Part shown: positions 45,920-56,544 of the stretch, in pieces
How the letters are laid out: every line of letters starts with the position of its first letter
How positions within the stretch are numbered: the stretch's first letter is position 1
NCBI GenBank assembly: GCA_020796225.1
Contig: CM036753.1
Coordinates: forward strand, 63,272,865 to 63,336,864
DNA from: Arion vulgaris
Taxonomy: Eukaryota; Mollusca; Gastropoda; Stylommatophora; Arionidae
Reading direction: 5' to 3'
Length of the DNA: 64,000 bases
The notes under the pieces: generated by a model
The model's input: only the letters and a program-made list of their open reading frames with translations
Database searches by the model: none
Told to the model about the DNA's origin: nothing
Program-made: the position numbers and the translations under genes

Positions 45920-46785
45920 TCTAACAATAAAACTATATCATCATAATTTCTATTTACAGTCGACGATGCAATAATTGATACATCAGAAGAACAATTACCA
46001 CATGACTAGATTAAACCAAGCACACAATGATCATACTATGAAAACCAACATAAAGAAATAGTAACCATGACAATACACGAAAAAGAAAAACGAACAAAGA
46101 TCAAAGACAGAGACCAACCCCTAAGCAAGTGAATAACTTCAAATGTATTGGGAGTATAATATGATCAGCTGGCAATTCAAAAGTAGAAATCGAAAACAGA
46201 TGTGACGAAGTAAATCAACTTATTAGACAAATGGCACTAATAACGAACTTGTAAGAGAGTCACTGCAAGATTCACTCTGGAGTAGAGGACATAATACTCG
46301 ATCTAATGCACCCATCACAAATGAATACTTCTCATTCGACATCAAAAGAGCACTTTATAACACAATCTTTCCCCAGCCCTGTTCTACCAATGAATACATG
46401 GACTATGGCCGCAAAAACACGAGAATAAAAACAACAGCAGAAATAATATTCTTGAGAAGGCTACTCAACGTATCAAGAAAAGAGAAAAATCAGAAATGAT
46501 ACAATCGGTTCCAGAGGGGTTATAACAGCAGCAATAGACATCCTTCAAATGCAACAGCTCAAATGGTTCGGTCATATTACACAATTGTTTTTCAATAGTA
46601 TACCATAATAGGCAATGATATACAGAATAAAAGAAACGAGGAACGAACGGCCATGGACACGGGGTGTGATGGTTAAGCAAAGCCCATGAACACTTCTATA
46701 TACGAAGCGTATAAGAGGAACCTCCACTGCACTTTATACTTCATCTCGAAACCGCAATGATACCAGCGGATCGAGAAGAAACGAT
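45920..46785 (+). mobile_element. LINE-Q copy, decayed
   Basis: Segments encoding IENRCDEVNQLIRQMAL, STLYNTIFPQP, TTAEIIFLRRLLNVSRKEKN and a QLKWFGHI-type stretch appear in LINE-Q order, in different frames. It has no satellite between the FLRRLL and WFGH segments, unlike the copies at 16440 and 55205. Confidence 0.65.
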
Positions 46786-46786
46786 A

Positions 46787-47080
46787 TACACATACAACTA
46801 ACATAGGGGGTCTAAGAGGTTACGCCCTTGCCTACATACAACTAACATAGGGGGTCTAAGAGGTTACGCCATTGCCTACGTTCCGAAAGTCGTGGGTTCG
46901 AATCCGGACTGCGCCTTTCTGTTCACGAGTGCATTTTTTTTTCCAGAGACCACTAGGGCTGTTGCTGGAGTTACGGAATTCGTGCTTTGTGTAATACTCT
47001 CTGAAGATAAAGTACCATTTCTGTCGAGAGGACCGAACCATATGGATACAATGAAGTCAATCCTTCGGTTTTAGACGCTT
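46787..47080 (+). mobile_element. SINE-A with duplicated head
   Basis: B-box GTTCGAATCC at 46898-46907, TCTGTTCACGAGTGC, GGAATTCGTGCTTTGTG and the 3' end AATGAAGTCAATCCTTCGG match other SINE-A copies. The first 40 or so bases, with the A box (CTAAGAGGTTACGCC), are present twice in tandem (46793-46878). Confidence 0.85.
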
Positions 47081-47094
47081 TTTTTTATATAACT

Positions 47095-47365
47095 ATTTAT
47101 CCATATCCTCTTCGTGTCCCGATTGACAACATAAGGCTTCCACAAGAGACTTCCACTATTGCCTTTCTACCAACCGTCTTCCAAGTCAAGATACACTCTT
47201 TCAACTCTCTCTCCACCTTTCTTCTCCATGTTTCATTTGGACGTCCAGGCCTTCTCTTCCCACCCGCTGTCCATCTGAGAGCTGTCCTAGTCAGTGCCAC
47301 CACTGGCATACGACATACATGTCCAAACCACTTCCATCTTCGTCTCTTAATGACGGCCTCCAAGA
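47095..47365 (-). mobile_element. LINE-W C-terminal fragment
   Basis: Minus strand encodes KRRRWKWFGHVCRMP, ALRWTAGGKRRPGRPNETWR and a VERELKE segment, the classic LINE C-terminal order (RRW-GH-RMP, then GKRxxGRPxxTWRR). The frame is open for 88 codons, with no upstream domain. Confidence 0.8.
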
Positions 47366-47404
47366 ATGCGTTTATATAACTTTTTTTTAAAACTTAATTG
47401 CATA

Positions 47405-47630
47405 TCCGTTACAGGACTTTGCGAATCGACCTTAGCTTTTTAACGCTGTTTGGGATTTTTCTAAACATTATTACGTTCAGTAGTTTGCCATTGCTTTCTG
47501 AACGGGTGGTGCCATCGTCCTTTTGTAAAATCCACGTGAAACAATTTGCAACCAAATTGTCCGCAGTGTGATTCGAATTCAGAACGTCGGGGTTAATAGA
47601 CCGAGTCACTAACGCCCTAAATAGTTATAT
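47405..47630 (-). mobile_element. SINE-E copy
   Basis: Minus-strand head AGGGCGTTAGTGACTCGG (A box) and GAATTCGAATCAC (B box), then TTTGGTTGCAAATTGTTTC, GGATTTTACAAAAGGACGAT and CAGAAAGCAATGGCAAACTA. This copy keeps the clearest A box of the family. Confidence 0.7.
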
Positions 47631-47639
47631 ATATTTATA

Positions 47640-48060
47640 TAACTAACATCCATAAAAGTATCCCTCTCCCACTTATATACAACTACCTCTTCAAAGTTCA
47701 TCTCTACTCTCATACTTGATTCAACTACCTTCCTCAAAGTTCATCCCTACTCTCTCATTGATATCACTACCTTCTTCAAAGTTCATATCTACCCTCTCAT
47801 ACTTGATATCAACTATTTAACTATAGTTCATCCCTATAACATTTCATACTCTGATATACAACTACCTTCATCAAAGTTCATCTACCTACCTCTATACTTG
47901 ATATACAACTGCCTTCTTCAAAGTTCATCCCTACTCTCTCATACTTCGACATACAACTCCTTCTTCAAAGTTCATCCCTACCTCTCTACTTATATACAAC
48001 TGCCTTCTTCAAAGTTTATCCTACCTCTCATAATTCGCAATTATACAAAAGTTGCTAATG
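47640..48060. repeat. About 50-bp degenerate repeat
   Basis: Units share CTTCTTCAAAGTTCATCCCT and ACTCTCTCATACTTGATATA with many small deletions. About eight units. The scattered single-base losses look unlike normal satellite divergence. Confidence 0.85.
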
Positions 48061-48170
48061 TTAGCCTTACAACTAATCAGAATCCCTCTCATATACGACT
48101 TAACCCATTTACAAAACCGCGGTCAAATTCGACTTATGTCTTACATGTATCATCTACAACGTTCTAGACT

Positions 48171-48262
48171 GATATCGACATACGACTCATATCGAACATA
48201 TACGACTCATATACGAACATATACGACTCATATCGAACATATACGACTCATATCGAACATAT
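48171..48262. repeat. 23-24-bp repeat x 4
   Basis: Units ATACGACTCATATCGAACAT, plus 3-4 bases, near perfect. It shares TATACGACT with the preceding array's right edge and may derive from it. Confidence 0.85.
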
Positions 48263-48544
48263 ACAAAGTATCCATCATATTTCATTTACAACTAGCTAAT
48301 GATTAACTCCTCTTTATGCCGAGGCACGAAACTTTTAACCTAAGAAAGAGCCTTCTTTCGGTTATATCAGATATTATCTCCTACTTTCTAATACCATACT
48401 GGAACAACATATCACCTGACAAACATGTTTTGGTATCGTTTACCACAGATTGCCCAAAGTAATAAATACAGAGCAAAGAGGAATACCACGCAAAGGTGGA
48501 GTGACAGAAATCAAGAACAATCTTAGAGCAATTAATACCAACTT
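48263..48544. other. Nothing recognised
   Basis: No ORF or family match. Confidence 0.45.
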
Positions 48545-48775
48545 CATCATCATCAGGTGCCGTGCCGGCTGGGGTAGACCAGCATGGATCTCCACAAATC
48601 TCTATCTTTGGTGTTTGCTATCAATTCAGATGTTGACGCTCTACTGTGCCATGAAGTCAGTCTATCCAAAATTGTATCTCTTACCAACTTACAAAATGTA
48701 TTGGACAGACAAAAGATCCTTAATCCCCTCCCTCTTCCCAACATCTCTCACTGTAGTACAATAGAGGAAGAGAAG
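48545..48775 (-). mobile_element. LINE C-terminal relic, unassigned family
   Basis: Minus strand encodes STSELIANTKDRDLWRSM, then VYPSRHGT at the stop, the DRxxWR plus short C-terminus seen at the end of RTE-like ORF2 proteins. Upstream sequence is decayed. Confidence 0.5.
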
Positions 48776-49126
48776 AAGAAGATCAGATTTATGATTGTGT
48801 GTTGGTCAACAACTTTAAAAATAAGAATTAAGTCCGTATTCAGAATCCAACTTTTATATGCATATACTAATAATTTACCGTGGTGAAAGCATATTTGTCT
48901 TTCTGGATCTGCCCGACGTACTACGACTTCAGTACAATAAGCAATCAATAATTTGACGAAAGTATATTTGTCGACATATTGTCCGGTATAGGGGTGTCTT
49001 GTTGCTATCTTTACAAAGTTGTTATTAAATAAGAGACACTTTTGAATGAGCAGAGAGAAGTTTATATTTATTTTCCTGTTTGTCCCGTTTGATGTACTTT
49101 CAGTTTTACCGCTTCTACTTTTCTAG
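48776..49126. other. Nothing recognised
   Basis: AT-rich; short overlapping frames only. Confidence 0.45.
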
Positions 49127-49134
49127 TTACCAAG

Positions 49135-49294
49135 CAGTGGCGGCTCGTCATCATTTTTGTTGATGGGGCCAGACATTTTTTTCCGGAGAAATCATGGTTT
49201 TGGCTGCTATAGTTTAATTTATAAAATAATAAATACACGTTATACATTATTTTTGTGGGGCCCGGCCTCACTGCCCTTAATGGCGAGCCTACTG
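49135..49294. mobile_element. hAT MITE, 160 bp, perfect target duplication
   Basis: A sibling of 45407-45571, sharing GGGGCCAGACA, TTTCCGGA, AAATCATGGTTT, TATAAAATAATAAATACACG and GGGGCCCGGCC. Flanked by perfect 8-bp repeats TTACCAAG at 49127-49134 and 49295-49302. The right terminal repeat has decayed slightly. Confidence 0.92.
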
Positions 49295-49309
49295 TTACCA
49301 AGAATCATA

Positions 49310-49525
49310 ATTAACTGATTGATTGATTAATAGGACCAGCATCATTGCACTTCGGTGAGTAACCATGTGTACTTCGATCTCTTTCTTACACAGACAGGTC
49401 TCAGTGGCGGTGCATGAACTCCGTAGCACAGACTAGAGTCATGGTGTAATTAGAAATGGTGAAAATATTTTGTAGGTTATTTTCTAACTTTCTAATGAAT
49501 TTTGCCCGGGCAACGACTAGATTAT
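49310..49525 (-). mobile_element. SINE-C 3' part
   Basis: Minus-strand match to the SINE-C 3' half: GATTGATTGATTAATAGGAC tail, ACTTCGGTGAGTAACCATGT, TGCATGAACTCCGTAGC and AATTTTGCCCGGGC. A worn copy of the same segment recurs at 50640-50760. Confidence 0.75.
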
Positions 49526-49850
49526 ATCTATCTATCTATCTATCTATCTATTTATCCTCATCCTATCCTATCTACATACCTATTACCTATCTATATATCT
49601 ATATATATCTACCTTAACTACCTAACTATCCTAACTATCTAACTAGCTAACGATCTAACTAACATACGTCAATCTATCTATCTACCTACCCAGCTATCTA
49701 TCTGTTTTGTTTTTGTCTGTCGACTGCCTACCTGCCTGCCTACCTGTTTGTCTATATGTCTATATATATCTTCATATATCTAAATATCTATCTGTCCATC
49801 TATCTATCCATCTATCTTATCTATCTAGGCATGACTATCTATCCATTTTA
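49525..49850. repeat. (TCTA)n-rich simple repeat
   Basis: Impure TCTA/CCTA/TCTG tetranucleotide repeats with interruptions. The block has an eroded counterpart at 50760-51050. Confidence 0.9.
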
Positions 49851-49854
49851 GAAT

Positions 49855-51625
49855 GACTAAATGTTTCCAAAATTCATATAAGTTTACGCTACAAACAACT
49901 TCTGTCAATATGTATATCAAGTTTACGCATACATACAACTTCTGTCAATACGCATCAAGATTTAACATGCACACATCTGTCAGTGCACATACAGTCCACA
50001 CACACACTCACACACACATATACACAACTTTGTCTAGGCATATAAAATGTTTGTACACACACACACAAACACACACGCAGATAATACCAAGAATGCTATC
50101 TTCGTATAACACATTCTGTTTATTATCAAGAAAAATAGTGCCATGAAAACTAGATGAAATATTCAAACAACAAAGACAACTCCAAAGATGTTTAATTTAA
50201 ATACTAATTTACTCCTGGTCTGCAGTTCTGTGCTAATTTCTTCCTGAAAATCTAATTGTCGTATTGGTTGCCCACCATGTCAACATGGAAAGGGACACAA
50301 TCAGGATGGAACTCCCTTGGGAGAGAGTTAATTTCAGACTGATTCCTCAGAAGTGCCCTCACGTGGCAGAACAAGTCACGTGATAAATTTCAATGAAACA
50401 ATGACTAGATGAGTCAGTTTGTAGATGTTTTAAATGTTGGTTATACAGTCATGAGTTGGCATAGATAGAAATGTTATACATATGAGAGTTGGATGGATAG
50501 AAACTGGTTACGCTTAAGTTGGCGAGTGTTGTTATAGTCATAGATTGACATGATAGAATGTTGATTATAACCAGCATGAGTTGCACTATGAAGTGAGTAA
50601 CACATGGGTTGGCTGATCTCTTTTATACAGCAAAACAGGTTAAAATTTTGGCGTGCATGAACTGCGCATAGACTAGAAGATGTGGTTTAAATTGTAGAAG
50701 TGGATAAAATGTTTTAGTCAGGTTATTTTCTTTCTAATGAATTTGCCATGGCAAGAAATTATATTATCTATCTATTCTAATCATCTATCCATTATCCACA
50801 TCCATATTCCATCCATAAAAATCTACATGTATTACTCATATCTATATATCATAATTATGTTATAACTACTTACTACCTAAATATTTAACTAGCTAAGATC
50901 TAATAAATACGTCATTATCTATCTCTACCCAGCTTCTGTCTGTTGTTATCGACTGCCTACTTGCCTGCCTACTGTTGTCTATATGTCATATATACTTCAT
51001 ATATTAAATATTATCGTTCATCTATCATAGTCATATATCTATCATCTAGTGACATGACTAAATGTTTCCATTCATATAATGTTCTTATCACTGAATTCTG
51101 TCAATATGTATAGTTTACATCAACAACTTCTGTCAAATTTTGTTATATCAAGTTTGCATACAAACAATTCTGTAATACGCATAGATTGAACATGACAAAT
51201 CAGTTGTATACAGTCCACAACATTACCAATATAACAACTTTTATGTCTAGGTCATATAAAATGTTTGTACACACACACAAATAAAATGCTGATTATACGC
51301 AGAGATGCTATTCGATAGAAATGTCTGGTTATTATCAAAGAAAAATGTTGACGCAGTGGAATAGATGAAATGTTCGAACCAACAAAGAAATTTTCTCAAG
51401 AGTTGTTTGTAAATGTTTTATACTGGTCTGCAGTTGCTGTGAATTTGTTCCTAAAATCTAATTGTCGAAAAATTGGTTCCACCATGTCAAGTGCATGGAA
51501 AAGGGAACAATCAGGATTGGAATTGGATAGAAAGTTGATTATCAGGACTGGTTGCATAGAAGTTGCTTCACGTGGCAGAAGAAGTGGTAAGCATTTCATG
51601 ATAAAATGACTAAATGAGAGTTGGA
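49855..51625. repeat. Tandem segmental duplication, about 1.2 kb
   Basis: Copy one runs from about 49440 to 50450, copy two from about 50680 to 51625. Both hold, in order: the SINE-C remnant, tetranucleotide repeats, ACTAAATGTTTCC, CTTCTGTCAATATGTAT, ATAAAATGTTTGTACACACA, CTGGTCTGCAGTT, AATCTAATTGTCG and CACGTGGCAGAA. Copy two has lost many single bases and has fragments of the neighbouring 39-bp repeat (GATAGAAATGT) mixed in. Confidence 0.85.
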
Positions 51626-52054
51626 TGTTTGAAATGTTGGTTATACAGTCATGAGTTGGCATAGATAGAAATGTTGGTTATACAGTCATGAGAGTTGGCA
51701 TGGATAGAAATCTTGGTTATACAGTCATGAGAGTTGGCATAGATAGAAATGTTGGTTATACAGTCATGAGAGTTGGCATGGATAGAAATGTTGGTTATAC
51801 AGTCATGAGAGTTGGCATAGATAGAAATGTTGGTTATACAGTCATGAGGTTGGCATGATAGAAATGTTGGTTATACAGTCATGAGTTGGCATAGATAGAA
51901 ATGTTGGTTATACAGTCATGAGAGTTGGCATAGATAGAAATGTTGGTTATACAGTCATGGGAGTTGGCATAGATAGAAATGTTGGTTATACAGTCATGAG
52001 AGTTGGCATGGATAGAAATGTTGGTTATACAGTCATGAGAGTTGGCAGGGATAG
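51626..52054. repeat. 39-bp repeat, about 11 copies
   Basis: Unit holds GTTGGTTATACAGTCATGAG and AGTTGGCATAGATAGAAAT; period 39. Eroded units also occur at 50430-50600, before the second copy of the segmental duplication. Confidence 0.95.
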
Positions 52055-53345
52055 AATTGGGGCTGTCTGTGTGTGTGAGTGTGTATGTGTGTGTGTCAAT
52101 GTGGGTATGTGTGGGGTCAAAGTGTGTGTATATGTGCTCGACCGTGTGTGTTTGTGTTAATATGAGTGTAGGTCAATGTGTGTCTGGGTCAATGTATGCG
52201 TATGTGTCAATGTGTAGGTACGTATGTGTGTGTGTGTACAAACATTGCATATGCTTAGACAAAGTTGTATGTATGTGTGTGTACAAATAGTGCATACTTA
52301 TGTTATGTACTTAAGTAAAGTTGTATGTATGTGTGTGTGGGGACTGTATGTGCATTGGCAAATGTGTGCATGTGCAATCTTGATATATATTGGAATAGTT
52401 GGTGGATGGATGGATGTTTGGATTGATGAATGGAACAAGTTGTTGGGTGGATGGATGGACGAATGGATGGGTTGGTACGTGGATGGGTTGGTGCGTAGAT
52501 GGGTTGGTGAGTGTGTGGATGGATGGATGAGTGGGTGGGTGGATAGGTTGGTGGATGGATGGATGGATGGGGTGGGTGGTGGTGGATGGGTGTTTTGTTG
52601 GTGGATGGATGGAGGGATGGAATTAGGATGGACGGGCAGACGGGCTGCAGGACGGGAGGGCTAGGATATTGGCTGGTTGGAGTGTGTATGTGTGGTGTAA
52701 TGTGGTAGGTTGCAATTTTAAGTGTGACGTTTGTGGATAAGTGTAGGCAGTGTGTCATTTGTGCGTATGGCAAGTGAGGAGTATGTGTGGTGGTACAACA
52801 TGCATATGGACGAGTTGTAGTTTGTGTGATACAAATGGGATGTAGAGTTTGTGATAAGTAGGTGAGGGACTGTATGTGCTTTAAAAGTGGATGTGCAATC
52901 TTGTAAGGAATAGTTGGTAGAGGAGAATTTTGATGATAAGTAGGAGGTTTGGTGATGGATAATGGAGGTTGAGTGCGTGGATAGTTGGTGAGTTGTGGAT
53001 AGATGTGGAGTGGGAGATTTGATGGATAGTAGGATGGATGGTGTGGGTGGATGGATGGGGTATTTGTTGGATGAGAGTGAGGGAGGAGTGAGGGTGGCTA
53101 GGACGAGGGCGCGAATTTGCTGGATTAAGTTGGGAGGTAAGTTGGTGGTCAAGTTTGAGGTGAGTTTGTGGATAAGTAGGAGAGTAAGTTTGTGGATAAG
53201 TAGGGAGGTGAGTTGTGGATAAGAGGGAGGTAAGTTTGTGGATAAGTAGGGAGGTAAGTTTGTGGATAAGTAGGGAGGTAAGTTTGTGGATAAGTAGGAG
53301 GTGAGTTTGTAGTAGGATAAGTATGAGGTAGGTGAGTTTGGGTTG
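52055..53345. repeat. GT/GGAT-rich block, partly an inverted copy of 49855-50090
   Basis: 52222-52395 is the reverse complement of 49920-50080 with changes: TGTACAAACATTGCATATGC, CTTAGACAAAGTTG, GGGGACTGTATGTGC and CAATCTTGATATA appear in inverted order. A (GGAT)n-rich part follows to 52690. An eroded repeat of the whole block covers 52690-53120, then a 24-bp repeat AAGTTTGTGGATAAGTAGGG (53130-53345). ORFs here (146 codons plus, 217 codons minus) are translated simple repeats. Confidence 0.75.
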
Positions 53346-53449
53346 GTAAATATGTTGTTTGATTTATTCATTATAATATGATTTATTTGATTGTTTGTTA
53401 AAAAATTTGATCATGTCGTTGAAGGATATTTTTATCAAATTTAAACCGA

Positions 53450-53590
53450 ATCTCTCTCTTCTACCCATCTCTCTCATCTCTCTCTATCTCTCTCTCTCTC
53501 TATCTATCTCTCTCTCTCTATCTATCTCTCTCTCTCTATCTATCTATCTCTCTCTCTCGCTCTCTCTCTCTCTCGCTGTCTCGCTGTATA
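53450..53590. repeat. (CT)n/(CTAT)n microsatellite
   Basis: Long CTCT tracts broken by CTAT units. Confidence 0.9.
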
Positions 53591-53754
53591 TATATATGTA
53601 TCTTGACAACTAGCGTCACAGCCTACACGTCAAGAGCTGTTGGAATATTCCGGGTCTGCAAGAAAAGCTCAGTGACCTTCCCTGCTCTAAATAGGGAAGT
53701 CAGGGGAGGGTGTGTGAAAACACATAATTCCTAGGGATTTCAACAACAACGGCA

Positions 53755-53850
53755 ATCTATCTACCTACCTATCTATCGATACATCTATCTATCTGTCTGT
53801 CTACCTATCTATCGATACATCTATCTATCTGTCTGTCTACCTGTCTATAT
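53755..53850. repeat. (CTAT)n-type microsatellite
   Basis: TCTACCTA and CGATACATCTATC units, one about 50-bp segment duplicated in tandem. Confidence 0.85.
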
Positions 53851-53944
53851 ATACTTTGATATCCTGAAGTTAGCCCTGTCATCTCGTAAGTCAGACAATT
53901 GTTTGATGAATGATACTCATGTATATGTAAGTAAACACTCTTTA

Positions 53945-54465
53945 TGCCGTGGTCATCATCAAATATCTTGTCCTGAGCAGAACTTTTGCCACCTTAATAG
54001 ACCTTCGAAATGTCTCCCTCTCATAGGCCAGATGTCCTGCCTCTGCAGCGGGAATGCTCAAACCATCAGTTACATTATAAATCCATCATCTTCTCTGTGG
54101 TCTTCATCTTCTCCTCTATGTCGGGATGCCTCCTTCCATAGTGGTCTTTTTCAGCCCTTCATGTCTCTTTATATGTTCACAATACTTTAAATGTCTCATT
54201 CTTTTTGTACCCTCAACCAGTTTTCTTTGATTTTGAGTTCTTTCTGGATAGATCTATTTGTTCTCTTCTCTGTCCATGATATACGGAGGACTCTTCTGTA
54301 ACATTTATATTCAAAAGCACATATATGTTTTTCCACTGCCTTGTTAAATGTCCATGCTTCACACCCATATGTGATGCCGAGGTACGTCACTTTTAACCAA
54401 AATACAAGCATTGTTTGATTTATACCAAAACATACAAACAAAAACAAAAATAGTAGAATCATTCA
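53945..54465 (-). mobile_element. LINE-Y C-terminal copy
   Basis: Minus strand encodes TYGCEAWTFNKAVEKHICAF, CYRRVLRISWTEKRTNR, a KYCEHIKRHEGLKKT stretch in a shifted frame, and a basic RRRW-type end. The best LINE-Y copy here for the ...WT...CYRRVLRISWTEKRTN order. One frameshift near 54200. 3' end at about 53950. Confidence 0.85.
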
Positions 54466-55158
54466 GGAAAATACAAGATTATGTCCTAAAATTTTATGTT
54501 TTTCATTTATATGGTATTCAAGACTTTGTCTTGTACGCATGTTTCTGTCAGCTCAAAACGAGACCTTTCTCTTATTCTTCAACTTTCCAAGTCTTTGATG
54601 TCTATTGCTGAATATATCATCCACTTCTATTTACCACTGTTCCTAAACTTCTTTTCCTAACTCATGACTTCTAATGTTTCTATGTCTAATCAATGTTATC
54701 TCTCTGTAGTTTTTTTTTTTTTTTTTGGGGGTTTGTCACTGCCTTGTGGTCTCTTCTTCTGTCTTTGCATCTGATCAAAATAATAAGAATTATACAATCA
54801 TTGATTTTCGGACGCATAATTTAAAGATGTTTGAAACATTTGTTGGCAACGGATAAAATACAAGGAAGTAAAGATCTAGGAAGACAGAGACAGAAGACGA
54901 TTGACTGGTCTAACATTGCGGTTCAACAAGAGATCGTCGTCAATACTGATAAACTACACCAGGGAGAGATAATTGTGGAAAAATAAGATTACTTTCGCTG
55001 ACAGTCATGGCCCTTGATTAACTGAACCTATATAGCTTCTGCAATGTAAACCTAAATCGGGAGAAAACCCATTAAATTGTAACGGCAATTGAAGTTTAAT
55101 TGTTAAGTTAGCAATATATGCTGAAACAAATGACAGCGTGGTTACTGGTTTAGCAGAT
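54466..55158. other. No gene; poly-T run near 54711-54727
   Basis: AT-rich; contains an 18-T-plus-G5 tract. No family match noticed. Confidence 0.5.
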
Positions 55159-55215
55159 TAACCATTCCACCCCTTGAGCCAATACACTGGCTCGCAGTAT
55201 TTTTTAAGATGACAG
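55159..55215. mobile_element. TTAA-type MITE, 5' fragment
   Basis: TTAACCATTCCACCCC, then CACTGGCTCGCAGTATTTTT and AAGATGACAGAAAGCCA, the left half of the element seen intact at 60114-60252. LINE-Q sequence starts where the match ends. Confidence 0.5.
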
Positions 55216-55378
55216 AAAGCCACACAAAATCACACCTCGTATTCAGATATCTGGGAAGTATTTTCACGGAAGATGGTAAAACGAACATAGAAATCGAGAT
55301 TAGATGCCTAAAGACATATGTAGTGGCATACAACTGCCCCGTTGCTAAAACTCCCAAATATCGCTCTTGTTTTTCTAT

Positions 55379-55446
55379 ACAAACGATCATTTCTCTGCAC
55401 AAACGATCATTTCTCTGCACAAACGATCATTTCTCTGCACAAACGA
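55379..55446. repeat. 20-bp repeat x 3.4
   Basis: AAACGATCATTTCTCTGCAC in perfect tandem, within the sequence that interrupts LINE-Q. Confidence 0.95.
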
Positions 55447-55487
55447 TTAAATCTTTGATGGAATAGTTTGACACATGAGAAACCTCG

Positions 55488-55552
55488 ATCGCTTCTCGGC
55501 CTTTTGGCTAAGATCAAAGTGTAGTATCTGTATCGTTTGATATATGTCACAT
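55488..55552 (+). pseudogene. U2 snRNA-like sequence (5' third)
   Basis: Starts ATCGCTTCTCGGCCTTTTGG exactly like U2 snRNA and runs through GGCTAAGATC, one extra A, and GTGTAGTATCTGT. The branch-point-pairing GTAGTA at 55521-55526 is intact. Similarity fades through a GTTTGATATATG stretch, the counterpart of U2's GTTTAATATCTG. No Sm site (AUUUUUG type) follows. A CCACCTGGTATGGCAC stretch at 55745-55760 resembles the U2 3' stem-loop IV. So it is a retroposed or diverged U2 derivative, not a working gene. Confidence 0.85.
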
Positions 55553-55984
55553 GGCTCATTATATGGGTTTACAAAGATATCAGCTTGTGTTACGGAACTA
55601 GTGCCCATTTGATCGAAGACGAAGGTCGGGAGCCTTCATTAAATGCCACATGGCTACCCTTGTACAAAACTAGGAGTGACATCGATCGAAGGATTGATGG
55701 GGCTTGATAGTTTATAAACGTTTTCACGTTCCGTTGTACGGGGTCCACCTGGTATGGCACATCTGGGACGGGCCCATCTCCCAAATATAGACATGACAGT
55801 CAAGCGACAACTGATAAAATGCATATTTCTACCAACTCTCTGCTATCAATGTCAAACATAGTCCCTAACTAAATCACAAAAGAGAAAGATCACAAAATGT
55901 GAAATGAGCTGTTTATGTAAAGCCGTCAATATTACAAGATGGTATAGATTGAGAAATCAGAAATGTCGTTATAATCACACATCC

Positions 55985-56168
55985 TTAATACATCCAACTA
56001 TATACTACATCCACATATATCCATACATCCAACATATTAATCTACACTTACACCATACATCCAACATATAATCAACTAATCAAAACACCATACATCCAAC
56101 ATATATACAATAATCACACACCATACATCCAACATATAAATTTAATCAACACCATACTATCAACATAT
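55985..56168. repeat. About 40-bp degenerate array inside LINE-Q
   Basis: Units share CACCATACATCCAACATATA with variable spacers. The array sits between the LINE-Q segments that precede and include the WFGH-type motif, the same relative place as the 15-bp array at 16755. Confidence 0.75.
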
Positions 56169-56544
56169 TATAGAAGATAACAATAAAATAGGTTCGGTCA
56201 CTTCATGAAAATGAAACCAGATCTATTACTATCTGGCGTCTATAACAACCGTCAACCCGGATACAGAGCCCAATGAAGATTAAGAACCCGCTTGATAGAT
56301 AATATCACAGATATCCTGCAACATCAAAGTCTACAGATGGAACACACCTGACACAGGTTAGAAAACGAAACTCCCACGCCGATTCACTGCACATGTGAGT
56401 ACGACAAGACAAGATGAAACAACTATAACGTCTAATCCTGTAAACGTTGTAATATATACGCTACTGAAAGTAAAACAAAATCACGTTGTGAAAGAGTTAA
56501 TATTACGTTACAAAATAATGTTATCAAGTTAGCGTGATTTTTTA

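Larger units (their letters stand above)
55205..56430 (+). mobile_element. LINE-Q copy, interrupted twice
   Basis: Part one (55230-55345) encodes FRYLGSIFTEDGKTNIEIEI. The match stops, then resumes at about 55797 with RQLIKCIFLPTLCYQCQT, the next motif in LINE-Q order. The 450-bp gap holds a 20-bp repeat and a U2 snRNA-like sequence. A second break (55985-56168) is a tandem array. After it, NRFGHFMKMKPD and TRLIDNITDILQ complete the C-terminus. Stops show it is dead. Confidence 0.7.

Noticed and set aside
52224..53371. 146-codon plus and 217-codon minus ORFs
   Set aside because: Translated GT/GGAT simple repeats without start context or domains.
55488..55790. Functional U2 snRNA gene
   Set aside because: Extra base near the branch-point region, no Sm site, and total length of the U2-like segment exceeds normal U2.
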